A stretch of 64,000 bases of DNA from Strigops habroptila (Eukaryota; Chordata; Aves; Psittaciformes; Psittacidae): the NCBI RefSeq assembly GCF_004027225.2, contig NC_044282.2:51986576-52050575 (forward strand), read 5' to 3'. The notes beneath the pieces were generated by a model, which saw only the letters and a list, made by a program, of their open reading frames with translations, was not told the DNA's origin and made no database searches. Shown piece after piece: positions 1-11,800 of this stretch. Both the position numbers and the translations under genes were made by a program. How positions within the stretch are numbered: position 1 is the stretch's first letter; every line of letters begins with the position of its first letter.

Positions 1-193
1 GAGCGTGGTGAGACACTCGCACAGTTTGCCCAGAGAAGCTGTGGATGCCCCATCCCTGGAAGTGCTCAAGGCCAGGTTGGACGGGGCTTGGAGGAACCTG
101 GTCTAGTGGGAGGTGTCCCTGCCCATGGCAGCGGGTTGGAACTAGATGAGCTTTAAGGTCCTTTCCAACCCAAACCATTCTATGCTTCTTTGA
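1..193 (+). mobile_element. CR1 LINE 3' tail, plus orientation
   Basis: Strongly 5'-truncated CR1 retroposon. The stretch reads through the typical avian CR1 3' region (cagagaagctgtggatgccc, ggttggacggggcttgg, ccaacccaaaccattctatg) and ends in a degraded octamer tail near 175-193. It lies in intron 1 of RDH14, antisense to that gene, and continues beyond the left edge of the window. Confidence 0.93.
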
Positions 194-574
194 ATTAAGA
201 GAGAAAGGAAGACAAATCATCTCATGCAGAAGCAACTGCTTGCTTTTCAGTACAGGAAAGGGCTAGAATAGTTTGGACTATAACAGACCAAACTAATAGG
301 AACTTTATGCTTCCGGGTGCTAATCCACGGCCAATTTACTTATACCCTCCTTCCAAACGCTGTGGTGAACCCTGCAACACCCCATACCCGGAACCGGACT
401 GCCCGATGCAGCAACGAGCCGTATTAATATGGAGCCCGCAGGACGACGCCGCGCTGTCAGCATCCAGCTCAGCCATCCCGGGGCCTCCTCGGCAGGCCAA
501 CGGCTCCGCCGCACCCCCGCGGGCCCGACGCCCCTGCGGGCCGGGCCCCGCGCCCCGCCGCCGCCCGGCCGTAC
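1..574 (-). other. RDH14: RDH14 intron 1 (5' part)
   Basis: The intron starts at the GT donor (minus-strand gtac at 574-571) directly after the CAG codon that ends RDH14 exon 1, and runs off the left edge. Apart from the CR1 tail at 1-193 and the edge of the CpG island, I see no coding exon in it. The single remaining exon of this two-exon gene must lie outside the window. Confidence 0.8.
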
Positions 575-937
575 CTGCAGGACGCGGTGGCAGAAGGCGC
601 GGACGGAGCGGAGCGAGGCCAGGTCCAGCTCGCGCACCACCAGCTCGCCGCCGCCGCCCTCGTCCTCCGCCCGCTCGCCCACCTCGGCCCGGATCTCGCG
701 GGCCGCCCGCTCGGCCCGCGCCCGGTCGCGGCAGCCCATGATGACGCGGGCCCGCATCCGCAGCAGCTCGGCCGCCGCCGCCCGGCCCAGCCCACTGTTG
801 GCCCCCGTGATGATGACCGTCTTGCCCCGCATGGAGGCCCCGCACACGACGGCGGCCCGAGCCGCGCCGCGCAGCCAGCGCCAGGCGGCCAGCAGGATCC
901 CCCCGCCCAGCGTCAGCCCCAAAGCCGCCGCAGCCAT
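575..937 (-). CDS. RDH14: Retinol dehydrogenase 14, exon 1 (partial gene)
   Basis: First coding exon of RDH14, an NADP(H)-dependent short-chain dehydrogenase/reductase that reduces retinaldehyde or oxidises retinol at membranes. The exon encodes 121 residues from ATG 937-935 to a CAG codon followed by a GT donor at 574. Residues 5-22 form a hydrophobic membrane anchor. [17 protein letters not shown] (36-52) is the beta1 strand and the TGxxxGxG cofactor loop. [13 protein letters not shown] (64-76) carries the arginines typical of NADP-preferring members. [15 protein letters not shown] (101-115) matches the family exactly. The exon break after ...LQ agrees with the human gene. The NAG and YxxxK catalytic motifs belong to exon 2, which is not in the window. 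The ATG at 937 is preferred because an upstream in-frame extension to 1003 is unrelated to the family and crosses the promoter. Its neighbour on the same strand is NT5C1B. Confidence 0.95.
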
Positions 938-1001
938 CCCGCCGGGCCGAGCGGCGCTCCGCCCGAAGAGCCCGCACGGGGCCCGCCGGGGGTGCGTTCG
1001 C

Positions 1002-1006
1002 ATTGG
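1002..1006 (-). promoter_or_regulatory. RDH14: CCAAT box of the RDH14 promoter
   Basis: The plus strand reads attgg, so the minus strand reads CCAAT, 65 bases upstream of the RDH14 start codon and 15 bases from a ZNF143-like element. An NF-Y site at this distance is common in TATA-less CpG promoters. Binding is inferred. Confidence 0.5.
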
Positions 1007-1020
1007 CCAGCACGCCGCTG

Positions 1021-1040
1021 TGCATTGTGGGGGTTGTAGT
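1021..1040 (-). promoter_or_regulatory. ZNF143/SBS-type element
   Basis: On the minus strand this reads ACTACAACCCCCACAATGCA, very close to the published ZNF143 (Staf) binding consensus ACTACAATTCCCAGAATGC. Such sites sit within about 100 bp of transcription starts in many CpG-island promoters. It lies 84 bases upstream of the RDH14 ATG and next to the CCAAT box. Confidence 0.7.
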
Positions 1041-4000
1041 TCCCGCTGTGCGGCGGGGGTCTGGGTGGACTCGGCCTGTTTACCGGGTATATATCAAATT
1101 ATACGAGTCCTTTTCCGGGTTACATAAAGGCGGCCCGCACACCTAACCAACAGCCGGTCATTGTTGTCTTTTTGGCAGAATAGGCAACGCCGTGATTCCG
1201 AGCCTGTTGTCCCTACATGCTGGCTTTGCCAGTCAACCACAAGAAATGGCCAAGGGAAGGGCTGGAGGGGGCTCTCCATAGATAGAGTCAACTAATTTAC
1301 AATTCATCCATTCATACAATTCACAGTGCAAATTAAGTTCTTAAAATCGACTGTGCTTGATTAACAAATATATGTAACAACATCATCCCATAATAATAGA
1401 ATCACAGAATGGTTTGGGTTGGAAGGGACCTTAAAACTTATCTACTTCCAACCCCCTGCCATGGTTAGGGACACCTTCCACTAGACCAGGTTGCTCCAAG
1501 CCCCGTCCAACCTGGCCGTGAACACTTCCAGGGATGGGGCATCCACAACTTCTCTGGGCAACCTGTGCCAGTGTCTCAGCACCCTCACAGGGAAGAACTT
1601 TCTAGTATCTAATCTAAACCTACCTGCCGTCAGTTTAAAGACATTTCCCCTTGTCCTATCCCTATGCACCTTCTAAAACTTCCCCCTCCAGATTTCCTGT
1701 ATTCCCCTTTAGGCGCTGGAAGCTGCTCTAAGGTCTTCCCGGAGCCTTTTCTTCTCCAGGCTAAACAAGCCCAGCTCTCAGCCTGTCTCCGTAGGAGAGG
1801 TGCTCCAGCCTGTAGAGCATCTCCGTGGCCTCCTCTGGACTCACTCCAACAGGTCCTTGTTCTTCTTATGTTGGGGGCCCCAGAAAACCACACTATTTGA
1901 TAAACCGTGAGTGACCTTTTCCTGTCAGGAACTGGAGAGTCTGAGTCCAATTAATAGTTCATAATTGCCTTGATGCCATTTCAATGTGCTCCTACAGGAA
2001 ATCTCATCAATTTAATAGTAATGTAGTTTGTCAGTTCCCAACAACCTTTTAAGAGTTGATATTTATTTACTTTTTCTGCTGCTGCATTTGCCAAAGGTAT
2101 TGATTTACTCTCATAACTCTCATAACTAACTGTGATGTCAACTACTAAGACCTGGTCTTCCTTAACAACTACCAGGTCTGCTTTATGTAATTAGTTTTGT
2201 TCATCCTTCAGCAACAGGTCCTGGATTCGAATCTGTTCTTTCTTCTTGGTTTCATTTGCTAATGTATCACATATCATCATTATGCCTCTTCTATATCCAG
2301 CAACTTGGTGGCCATTGCAGGCCAAGCATAGCCCCGGAGGGCAATCCAAGGCAAAGGGGTCAGGGGCAGAGTTACCCCTGCCAGGCTGCTGCTTCTCTCC
2401 TGGAAGAAAACGCAGTAGAAGTCATGTCCCTCCGTTGGGCTGAAGGCTGTTTCGCAAATTGCAGTGCCTACGCTGGTGCATTAAATGGCACATTTTGTAC
2501 TGAAGCTAACAGGTACAGAACAGCCTCTTAAACGCCCAAACATCCAAGCTGGCCCTTGGTTTTCCTCCCATGCTGACTCCTGACATGCGGATAGGTACTG
2601 CCTGGGGGAGATTAGCTAGCCAGGGACCAAAACAGGGGCTATTCTAGTGATTTAGGAACTAAAAGGCAATGCTAACAATTTAATGACATAAAGGTGGTTT
2701 TGTTCCAGGGCCCAGGAGCATTTTCCAGTAGTGTTTAGTTGCTAGTAGAGATTTTACCAAAATGTTTTATTAATATTTATCAGCCTCACAGACAAGACTC
2801 CATCACAGGGAAAACAGATATTAAGGGCACTTATAATATTTCATTACCAGTTTTTGAGTCTCATGGCAGACTAAATGCTTCTGCAAAAGCCATTCTGTCT
2901 GCCTTGGGTCTTCAGCCTGAGACACAGTGGCCATAGATGTGGCAGTGCCAGGAAGACTCCCAGCACAGGAATGCAACATCTCTGCTGCTATACTGCAACA
3001 GCATCCTGGGGCAGAGTTTTGGCCCAATGCAGGGGGCTAATCAAGGCTCTCCAACAGCTCCTGAGTTCCTGGTAGGCAGTTTCGAAGCAGCCATCATGTT
3101 CTGGAGAATTAGCATGTGCGTGGACTTTTCCATGCCAGCTTGCCTTTGTGCCAATGTAATGTTCTGGGAAAGTTCAGGGTAGAAGTGAAGTGAGACAGTA
3201 TGCCAGAATGGCACGCTGAGACCTACCCCCATGCTGCCTCCAAGACCAGATTTCTTTCTTAGATATTTCAGCAGGTTCTGAGGCTCTGGATAGAGTTGGA
3301 TTGTGTTTTTGTAGCAGAGATGTTAGTGCATGGCCAAGCATGTCTTGGTAACCTAACTGCATGTTGCAAGCGAAAGCAATGGGGTGAGGAAGTGTTACGA
3401 AGTTGTGATGTCTGCTCTCATAGCTACTCTAGAATCTAAAAGAAGAAGAAAATTAATTCTACCCAGGTGAAACCAGAACAGCATACCAGTGAGCTGACAA
3501 TCGGACCTGCTGTATACTTCTAGGACCAACCTTAGCTTAGAGGCAGCCTGTTTGAGGTAACCAAAATTAGTGGTCTTCAGGACCGAGAGGGTCTGTTCCA
3601 CCCCAGTCTGGTAGAAGGGAGGCTGCTTGCAGAACATGTGTACATCCACCCACTCACCTCACAAGCACACTTACATTCACCGGTCCCTTAAATACTAGCA
3701 TGGACCCTAAGTAATCCAATATCTATACCCAGAGACACTGGCATCAGCTCTGCCACTGAGTTTTCCCAGGTGCTGGTTTATCCTCTTGCCCGGTTTGACA
3801 TGTGGTGATGGTACACAAACACACATAATGTGGGTCCCTCAAATAGCTGGTTTGTCTGTTAGCTTGCACCCTGAATGGACCTCTCCAGCTGTTGTCATGA
3901 GACCCTTGGGCTCCTCAGACCTGCCAACTTAGTTTTGAATCCTTAACCCAAAAGCTGTTTTCAGACATCAACTTCATGTCATGTTTCCAGATCCTGCCTT

Positions 4001-7000
4001 AACTAATCCTAGACCTTGATGAACCCACTCAAGGCAACATGAACCCATCCAGGGAATCAGGAGTGGCCACTGAGGGTCCCCCATCAAAATCTTTTACACC
4101 CTAACCCTGGGAGAGTTGCTAAGAGAAATGTACAGAGACAGTTAAAAAGTAACTGAATTTTTATGAAGAGCAATGTAGGTTAAAAAAAGACATTTGACAA
4201 AAAAACCCCAAGCAAACAACAAACCCCTCCCCCCAAAAAACAAACAGCAGTAATAGAGTTCAGTGCAGATTTAGGAATAAGATAGGAACAATGAGAAGAG
4301 AAGAACATGGATTAAGAGAAGTTCAGGATCAGGACTCAGGACCAGCATGTCCCAGGAGATGAAAGTCTATGAGGGAGACCAGAAACAAGCTTGGCTGTTA
4401 ATAAGTCTTGAGTCAAGACCTAGCACATTTGGGGAAATGAGTAAGAAACCCAAGAGGAAACCCATCAATGTTTCGTCAGGTTTCTGGTGGCTGGTCTGGA
4501 TGCAACAACCATTTGCAGTAGAAACCTCCCCTTAACTGTCACATGTTGATGCTGCCCACAGTCAGTGCACACTGCTGCAGACTATTCTGAAGCTGACTTC
4601 AGTTCAGGTTACAGCTGAAGAAATGTCAGATTTTTCTGGAAGAATCCTTACCATGTCTTCTCTGACTGTCTCTCATACTTCCCAGGCAGCTCAAGGCCTG
4701 TATAGGTACCACATTTAAACACAGTGGATTCACTGAGAGACTTGTCTTTGTATTCACCACAGAAAATTCTTTCTTTCTTCATTCTTGGCTCTTCGCTCCA
4801 TTGTGAGACTCATGGCTACACCAAAGAGCATTTTAACCAGGCCACACCATTGCATCTGCCTGTGACACAGGTGGCTTTTGACATCCTTAACCTGATGTAA
4901 GAGCCATAACCAGTTTGAGGTGTTCTTCTATATGGTCTGTCATAGTAAATTATATATCTGGGAGGTGTTGGAGCCTTGCATACCTCTGCTGCCTGGCGAC
5001 CTTGTATTGCTTTCTCTACCCATCTGTTGCACTCGAGATGGGTGTGTGCTGTTTAGCAATACTGCACACCCACACAGGTTACATCATCTGGCAGAGTCGT
5101 CCAAAGGACAGTGGGTACATGATTCCTGAGTCCTTAGGACAGATCACAGTCCAGGAACACAGGAGGACGAATGTTAGAGCACATGCGATGATGACCATCT
5201 CCAAATTTGCATCTGAAATACTTAGTTTCCTCCTGGTGTTTGTTTCACTATGCTGCCCTAGACACTCTAAGGATGCCTTGGAGGTGTGAAGGAACAGAGG
5301 AACATGGGTTTATTAAGTCTTGGTAGCTGGTGTGAGGTATCCAACATACTCTGAGGAGATACTCTCCTGCAACAAAAAAATAAAAAAGTCAGCCTTCAAG
5401 AGCCGATTTCCAACATTTTTGTCCATGGCGATTGGTAGCAATAGGAGACATTACTACCTTTTGTCTTACCTGGACTTTTCACTGCAATGTGGTGCATGAA
5501 CCTGGAAGCTAAGGGAAAAAGGATTGGCTTTGCCTGACAAAGTTCTATTTCCACACAGAATTCGAACTGTGTTATCAATCCTTTTCCTGATTTTGGCTGG
5601 GATGACAGTTTCTTTTTCACGAGTGTGTCTTCCAGTGTTACAAACAGGCTATAGACAGGACAGTTCAGAACCATAAGACTCTTCTCTATTCCCCTACTGA
5701 AAAACATTATCTGTTGTTGTAACTGTTACTGGCTTAGGGTTATGAGGTGCCAGGACATCAACTCATGGTATCTTCATGACCATGATAAGCAAGATGGTTT
5801 TTGTTGGGTTTTGTTGTTGTTTGCTTGCTTGCTTTGTTTTGTGGACTGGAATGCTACGAAGAGACAATTCTGGTCTATGTCTACAAAAATAGAAAACCCT
5901 TTCCCTCAGCTCTCACCCCATTTCAGAGAACGTTCTTGAAAATTACTATTTTGGTCCACTAGCCAAGTTGTGTTTTGGAGCAGAAGAGAATAATTGTAAT
6001 GGGCAGAGACTACTTGGCAACCCCGACTCTCCCCAAACATCCAGCTTAGCCTGGAAGGCACTTGCATGAACAAACGAGGCTCCACTCACTCAACGTGCTG
6101 CCAGCTGGATATGCAGAGAAGCAGCTGTCAAGCGTGGGACAGTTACCTCAAAATTAAAAGGCAGTGTACAATCTCAAAGAACATCTAAGGGCACTTTGCC
6201 CAATTAGTTTAGGAGAAGTGATTGTGGACCTTAACATCATCTTCTGGATGTTAATGTCAATTTGAATTCTATCACAAAGAATGTAAATTCTACTATGTAA
6301 TTTTAATATGTGAACCCTTTCTCTTCACACATGCCTTGGTGCTGTCAGGAATGACACTGGAAGAGGTAGTTCTCTAGTACTACCGGAGCTGGAAGCTCCT
6401 CCCAGCCAGTAGGTTTCATTTTTTCTGTAGAAGGATGGTTGGTTGGAAATAAAGGTAAACATAATAGACCAGATGATTCAGTTTCCAATTTATTCACTGA
6501 TTTACATGCTTACCTTGTCAGGCGTGAGACACTCAACTTCTGGAGTCCCACAGGGACCAAGGATTCCATCAGCCTTTTTCAGTATCAAGCCTGAATTGCT
6601 ATGTTCAGTGAGAGTCAAGTGCCAGCAGCCTGTGCACAGTGTATATGCTTTGTTTTCCCGCACCCAACCTCTGTAGCTCTAACAACACAAAGATGAAGAA
6701 TAGCTGATCCATGTTCTGCTTCAGCAAGGCAGGACTGGTGTTCCTGAAATTTGCAGCCATGCTTTTGTGGTGAAGGTACACACACAATTTTTATTCCACA
6801 GCTAAGGAATATTTTTTGATTCCTTGCTGATTCTGAGCTCTCACATAAAAACATCTGCTAATAACATTTTTTATCATCTCCATTTGGAGAGACAATTCTA
6901 TCCCATCCTGGCAGACAATGACCAGGCCTCAGTTATTTATGTCTTCCTTACCTCCTCACTGGCCTGGGAAATGTGACACGTTTTGGGCACAAAGCCTTTA

Positions 7001-7974
7001 GCACTTATTCAATTCTAAGTACATCAGAAATCTGCAGTGCATCCCAGCAACACCACGTGCTGATGTGCACATGTAAAAACCTTTCTAATGGTCTCTATTC
7101 AAGTTCCATGTAGGATTATGGCTTTTTCCTTTGTTTTCAAAGAACTTTGTGGCTTGGATACAGAACATTTAAAAGATTATCTATGTTTCTGGGGAGGAAA
7201 CAATCATTAATGCAGTGAAGCTTTCTGCAATAACAGGACATTTCATTCGGACAGAACAGAACAAACTTTCTCAGACGTTAACATGAGATTCTGGAATTAA
7301 TTCCTCCAGGAACCACGGATTATCACAAGCCTTCACTGTCTTCTACTGCAAAGCACGTTCTTTTGGTTTTGTCTCTTCTGGTATAAATACACAGCAACAA
7401 TAAAAATAAAACAGGACACTTGTTCCATCCACTAGGGAGAGAAAGAGAACAAACAACACCTGACAGATGTTAGTTGTGTCATTTGGATATCACATAGCTA
7501 CATGGATGACACTGAGATACAGGAACTTAGCATAAAAGAGCTAGAATAGATCAATGGTGTAAATTTCAATTCATCTTGCAACAGGCACCTGTCCCCTGGA
7601 AACCCACCCGAGAGTGCCAAAGTGAGTTCATGCACATCACAGAACAGCTGTAAATCCTAAGTGAATATAGTTAAGAAACAAGTAGTTCCATCAGCAACGT
7701 TATTTCAGAGTAGATTCTCCACTGTTACAAAGGTATGCTCTAAAGCTTCAGCCTTTGCCCCAGTCAAGATACTCACAGCATCTCAGACTTCCACCCAGCT
7801 CTGTGAAATCTACTGGGACAAAGTCTTTGAGACTCCTAGCTCTCTCTCAAATTTGGCTGAAAGTGGTCACTTCTGGTTCTAAATATCTGGAGAAGTTAAG
7901 GGACACAGAGAAGCTGATTACACAAACTGCATAGGAAATTGAGCTAAAACCTCTAGACAGAAAAATGACAACGT
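1041..7974. other. Spacer between RDH14 promoter and NT5C1B 3' end
   Basis: About 6.9 kb of AT-rich DNA. It contains one CR1 copy (1396-1888) and an A/C-rich low-complexity run at about 4195-4250. The open frames here are short, lack family resemblance and have no splice context. Transcripts reading through from NT5C1B into RDH14 would have to cross it. I see no further gene. Confidence 0.6.
1396..1888 (-). mobile_element. CR1 LINE 3' fragment, minus orientation
   Basis: It starts with the inverted octamer tail (aatagaatcacagaatggtttgggttgg) and continues through the classic CR1 3' UTR and the end of ORF2-derived sequence (ccactagaccaggttgctcc, tctctgggcaacctgtgcc, ctcctctggactcactccaacagg). 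At roughly 490 bp it is, with the copy at 36047, one of the two longest CR1 pieces here. Confidence 0.95.
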
Positions 7975-7994
7975 TCTGTAACTGTAAAGCCAGA

Positions 7995-8000
7995 TTTATT
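7995..8000 (-). terminator. NT5C1B: Candidate poly(A) signal of NT5C1B
   Basis: The plus strand reads tttatt, i.e. AATAAA on the minus strand, 538 bases after the NT5C1B stop codon. It is the first canonical hexamer I found downstream. It would give a 3' UTR of about 550-570 nt; usage is not shown by sequence alone. Confidence 0.45.
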
Positions 8001-8537
8001 AGAATAGGAAAACAATATAGAAAAATAAAGGCTTCCTGTAAACACAAGATAAAAGAAGCTAACATTGCACTGGAAGCTGACACCTTGTGATAACAGACCT
8101 ACTGGACACATATTTAACAAGCAAACCATCAAGAGGTAAACACATGTAAACTGTGCTTTTGCTAACTTCGGAAATAACCATCAAGGACTAGGATCGCAGC
8201 ATGATTTTTGTTATAAATAACCTGACAGCAATTTTTAAGAGATAATATAACTGTTATCTCTGTCTCTCAAAATATGTCTCAAGCTATAAAAACAGTACAA
8301 ATCTTTTCCTAACATCAAAACCACATTATTAGATCCAAACAGGTAAAAAATCTAAACGGCTTAAGAATGCTATTAAAATAACTCTATTACAAATGTACCT
8401 ATATTAAAAATATTTCCTCTAAAGGCTGTTCTAGCCAGAAGTTAAATCTTTAAACAGTGCTTACAATATACAAATGTAGAGGTTTTCAGACATAACTATT
8501 GCTATATTAAAGGCTGGCTGACTTAAGAACCACCCAG

Positions 8538-8876
8538 TCATGCAGCCTTGTGGTACTTCTGAGCAACGCCATAGGGAACATGAGCAGCGATGGTGCCCAA
8601 TTTCTGTGCTCCTTCGATGTGAAACATCTGGTCATCAAAGAAAATGTGAGGGCGGATTTTCACGAGGATCGGGCCTTTAGGAGCTCCTGCTAGGAAAAGT
8701 GCCTCATCAATCTCCAGACCCCAGCTACGAAGAGTCTTCAGCACTCTGGCTCCAGAGCTTGCTGCACTTCTGGCTGTGACCAGGAAGGTCCTAATGGGAC
8801 AATTTAATCGTTCGTTTTTGGCATAGAACTTCTTCTGGAGTTTCCCTAGGTCTTCCAGAAAACCTTTCAAAGGACC
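8538..8876 (-). CDS. NT5C1B: NT5C1B last coding exon
   Basis: 112 codons plus TGA at 8540-8538, [11 protein letters not shown] to VAQKYHKAA, after a cttag acceptor. It contains the [11 protein letters not shown] and FFDDQ blocks that complete the HAD-like active site. Confidence 0.96.
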   Translation of the reverse strand, partial: GPLKGFLEDLGKLQKKFYAKNERLNCPIRTFLVTARSAASSGARVLKTLRSWGLEIDEALFLAGAPKGPILVKIRPHIFFDDQMFHIEGAQKLGTIAAHVPYGVAQKYHKAA

Positions 8877-11800
8877 CTAAGTAGGAAATACCAGAAGCGT
8901 ATTTAGTATTTGTCCACAGCTCCCTAAATCATTCTTTTGATTTCTTCCACATTACTACTGACATACAGGATTCCTTCCCTAATGACGTACTACTCAGCAA
9001 ATTCTCTACGTGGAAAAAAGTTAAAACCATAATCCTACCTGGTATGATCAGTAGGAAACTGATTCTCACTAAGGCTTACAAGATTTCTTACAATACAAAG
9101 TTATAACTATAGTCTTTAATAAAATGTTCTTTAAAAACACTTAACTCTTTTTACTATGAACCATGAGCTGCATTTTCTTTTCTGAGCAAAAAACAGCAAA
9201 AGACCTAATTACATAGACATCACTGAATGAATCTTTCCAGATTAATGACAATATTAGAATTACAGTCTGATTAAAAAAGGTAAGTGATAGTTTGGATCAA
9301 ATTGCAATATATTGCATTATCCAGTACTTTCATAAATCAAGCTTTTATTCTGAATTTATACCATTTTTAACAATAGCAGAATTGTTTTTTTCAGTTTAAG
9401 CTAATGTTTAAATATTTGTGTTTTTTAGGCAAATGGCATAGTTCTGCTTGGGCATAAGCACAGATATTACCCTGTTTCAATAACCACATATCCCCGTGCT
9501 TAACATTGCCTATACAATCCAGTAAAAAAAATGATCAAGGAAACCAGTAATAAGCTTTCCTTTTCCTAATGATACAATTAAAAGTCACTGTCTTATATAT
9601 GCAGTTTGCTCAGTGAAGTGGGAGACCTGGTAAAAGGACTGCAGTGGTGGGCTCTTTTATGTCAAACATGCATTTTAAAGATTATCCTTGAAAAAGGAAA
9701 TAAATAGGGCAATCAGCTTCCACAAAGAAGAATACACACTGGGGAATATGGAGAAATACACCAGCAATGAATATTAACAGATGTTTTGAAAATTCACTAA
9801 TTCAAGAAGTACCAACCTGTGCAAGAGGCTTATTTTCATTCAGCTGTTCATGTTCAAAAAATCTATCTAATCCTTGCTCTTTGACAATCTGTTCTGATTC
9901 ATCAGAAAAGAGAACTGCATCCCCATCGAATGCCACCCTCAACTGTGTATCCGAGTAAGCAACATCTTTGTTGGCAGTGAACATCGTAGCTGATGCGATG
10001 CCTGAAAATGCATGAGAGAACCTCAGAGAGCATGTTCTACAAAGTCATTCATTAAACTATCAGCAGTTTGGTTCCAGCAACTTATTTGTGGTGACCTTTA
10101 TAAATGGTGAGCAGAAACGAGCACTAAAGCTAGTCAGTAATGGCTGTTCTGTAACACAAATGCACAGAAGCTATTCCATTGGAGTAAATTTTTAGACATG
10201 CTTCCTTCCAATTCCATATAAGAATATGCAGGAACAGAAGAAACAGTCCCCAAGGTGTGCTGCAAATGAGACAAAGCAGGAAGTTCCAAGGAGACCATTG
10301 AATCAAACTATTTGCTATTTTTTTAACTCCTTACAAAACACGTAAGTGGTTTTTTGTAAGTCATATCAAGGAGACAACCCTATTCAAAGTTGAATAGAGG
10401 TGAGTAGGTAAGTATGGGAGTTCATTTCTTGTAGCATGGGAGAAGAAAGAAAGGTGTTATAAAGGTAGAGAGTGATTAAGTTCATAGAATCATAGAACAG
10501 TTTGGGTTTGAAGGGACCTTCAATAGTCATCTAGTCTAACCCACTGCAACGAGCAGGGGCATCTTCAACTAGATCAGGTTGCCCAGAATCAACCATAAGT
10601 TGTCACTATCAGCAGGCTGAAGGGTCAGAGAGGAACAGTACAGAGAAATAACCTGATTTTATTTGATTAGGTAAAAATAAGTGATAAATTTGCACGATAC
10701 AAAGCTGTGACTTTCTGCATTTGATGAAGCAGCACTAATTTCTGTGAAAGGCACACAATATGTTCATTCTTTAACAAGCACAACAGAGAGATGAGATAAG
10801 AAAAGAAACTCAATTCAAACCTGCTTCTATAGCTTCTTGCACTTTTTCAGAGTCTGCTGAGAGGTACAAGTTCGTAAGGTATGCAGTCAGGTAACCAATA
10901 GGACTTTTTCCTCCCGTCATACAGAAACGTTCAATTGTTAAACCTAAAGTAAGAACGTGACAACAAGGTGTCACTATGCCTTTACACTACAAACCTGTAA
11001 AAGGAATCTGTGAAAAGGTACACTAGACTACAGCTGATGGTAAACTTAAAAAAAAAAATGTTCACTGTCATTTCAGCAAGTTAGGCTTAAACTGACTACA
11101 ATGTTTGATCAGCCCTTCCTCCTTGAGGATTTAAAAAAATAAAATACCTCTTAAGATAGCAAAATAACTGCTGTGAAGGTGTATGTATACAGGTATTAAA
11201 TACCAAACAACGAAAAGCTTAAGGATTTCTTCTCAGAAAAGAAGATTCATACCTGACAGATTAAATCTAGAGCTTTGGACCAAATTCTGTTCAACACCAT
11301 CTTATGCTGACACCCCAAAATAAATATCATCCTCTGAGCAATGGGTGCCAGTATCAAACAAACTTCTTTTACCAAGGTCAGAACAGGAAAAATGAAATTA
11401 ATTCATTTTATTATGTAACAGCAGCCAGTTCAACAAGGTAGCATTTATTTTACTTACCATAATGATTGATGCTGTTTATGAGTCTAACTCCCACTTGGGC
11501 ATGGTTATTAGTCATCAGGACAATATCAAATCGTTCTTCATCATCAGGGTACAGCTCAAGAAGTCGGGCATTGACATGCTCCAGCGCCTGCAGGTTAAAA
11601 ACGTAGAAGTCAATAGACAAGTGGAATGTGCCTTGTTTCTTAATCACTGTGGTTTTAGTGATAGGACAGTCTTGAAGGAGAGTGAAATATTTGACGAACT
11701 TGTTTTATTCCTTTCTGCTCTGCTGCTCCCAGTAACCATTTGACGGGGTTCACATGAAAGGAAGCAAGTAAGTTTCTTTTGATGAGTTATAGAATTTAAC

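Larger units (their letters stand above)
450..1060. promoter_or_regulatory. RDH14: CpG island of RDH14
   Basis: GC-rich, CpG-dense block covering RDH14 exon 1, the start of intron 1 and the proximal promoter. The flanks (before about 430 and after about 1085) fall abruptly to AT-rich, CpG-poor sequence. Long open frames on both strands here come from base composition and are not extra genes. Confidence 0.88.

Noticed and set aside
1088..1096. tatatatc as a TATA box for RDH14
   Set aside because: It lies about 155 bp upstream of the ATG, outside the CpG island and farther out than the CCAAT and ZNF143 sites, so its position is wrong for a TATA box serving this start.
307..1127. Long open frames on both strands over the RDH14 CpG island
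   Set aside because: They are GC-composition shadows of RDH14 exon 1. Only the frame from 937 matches the SDR family.
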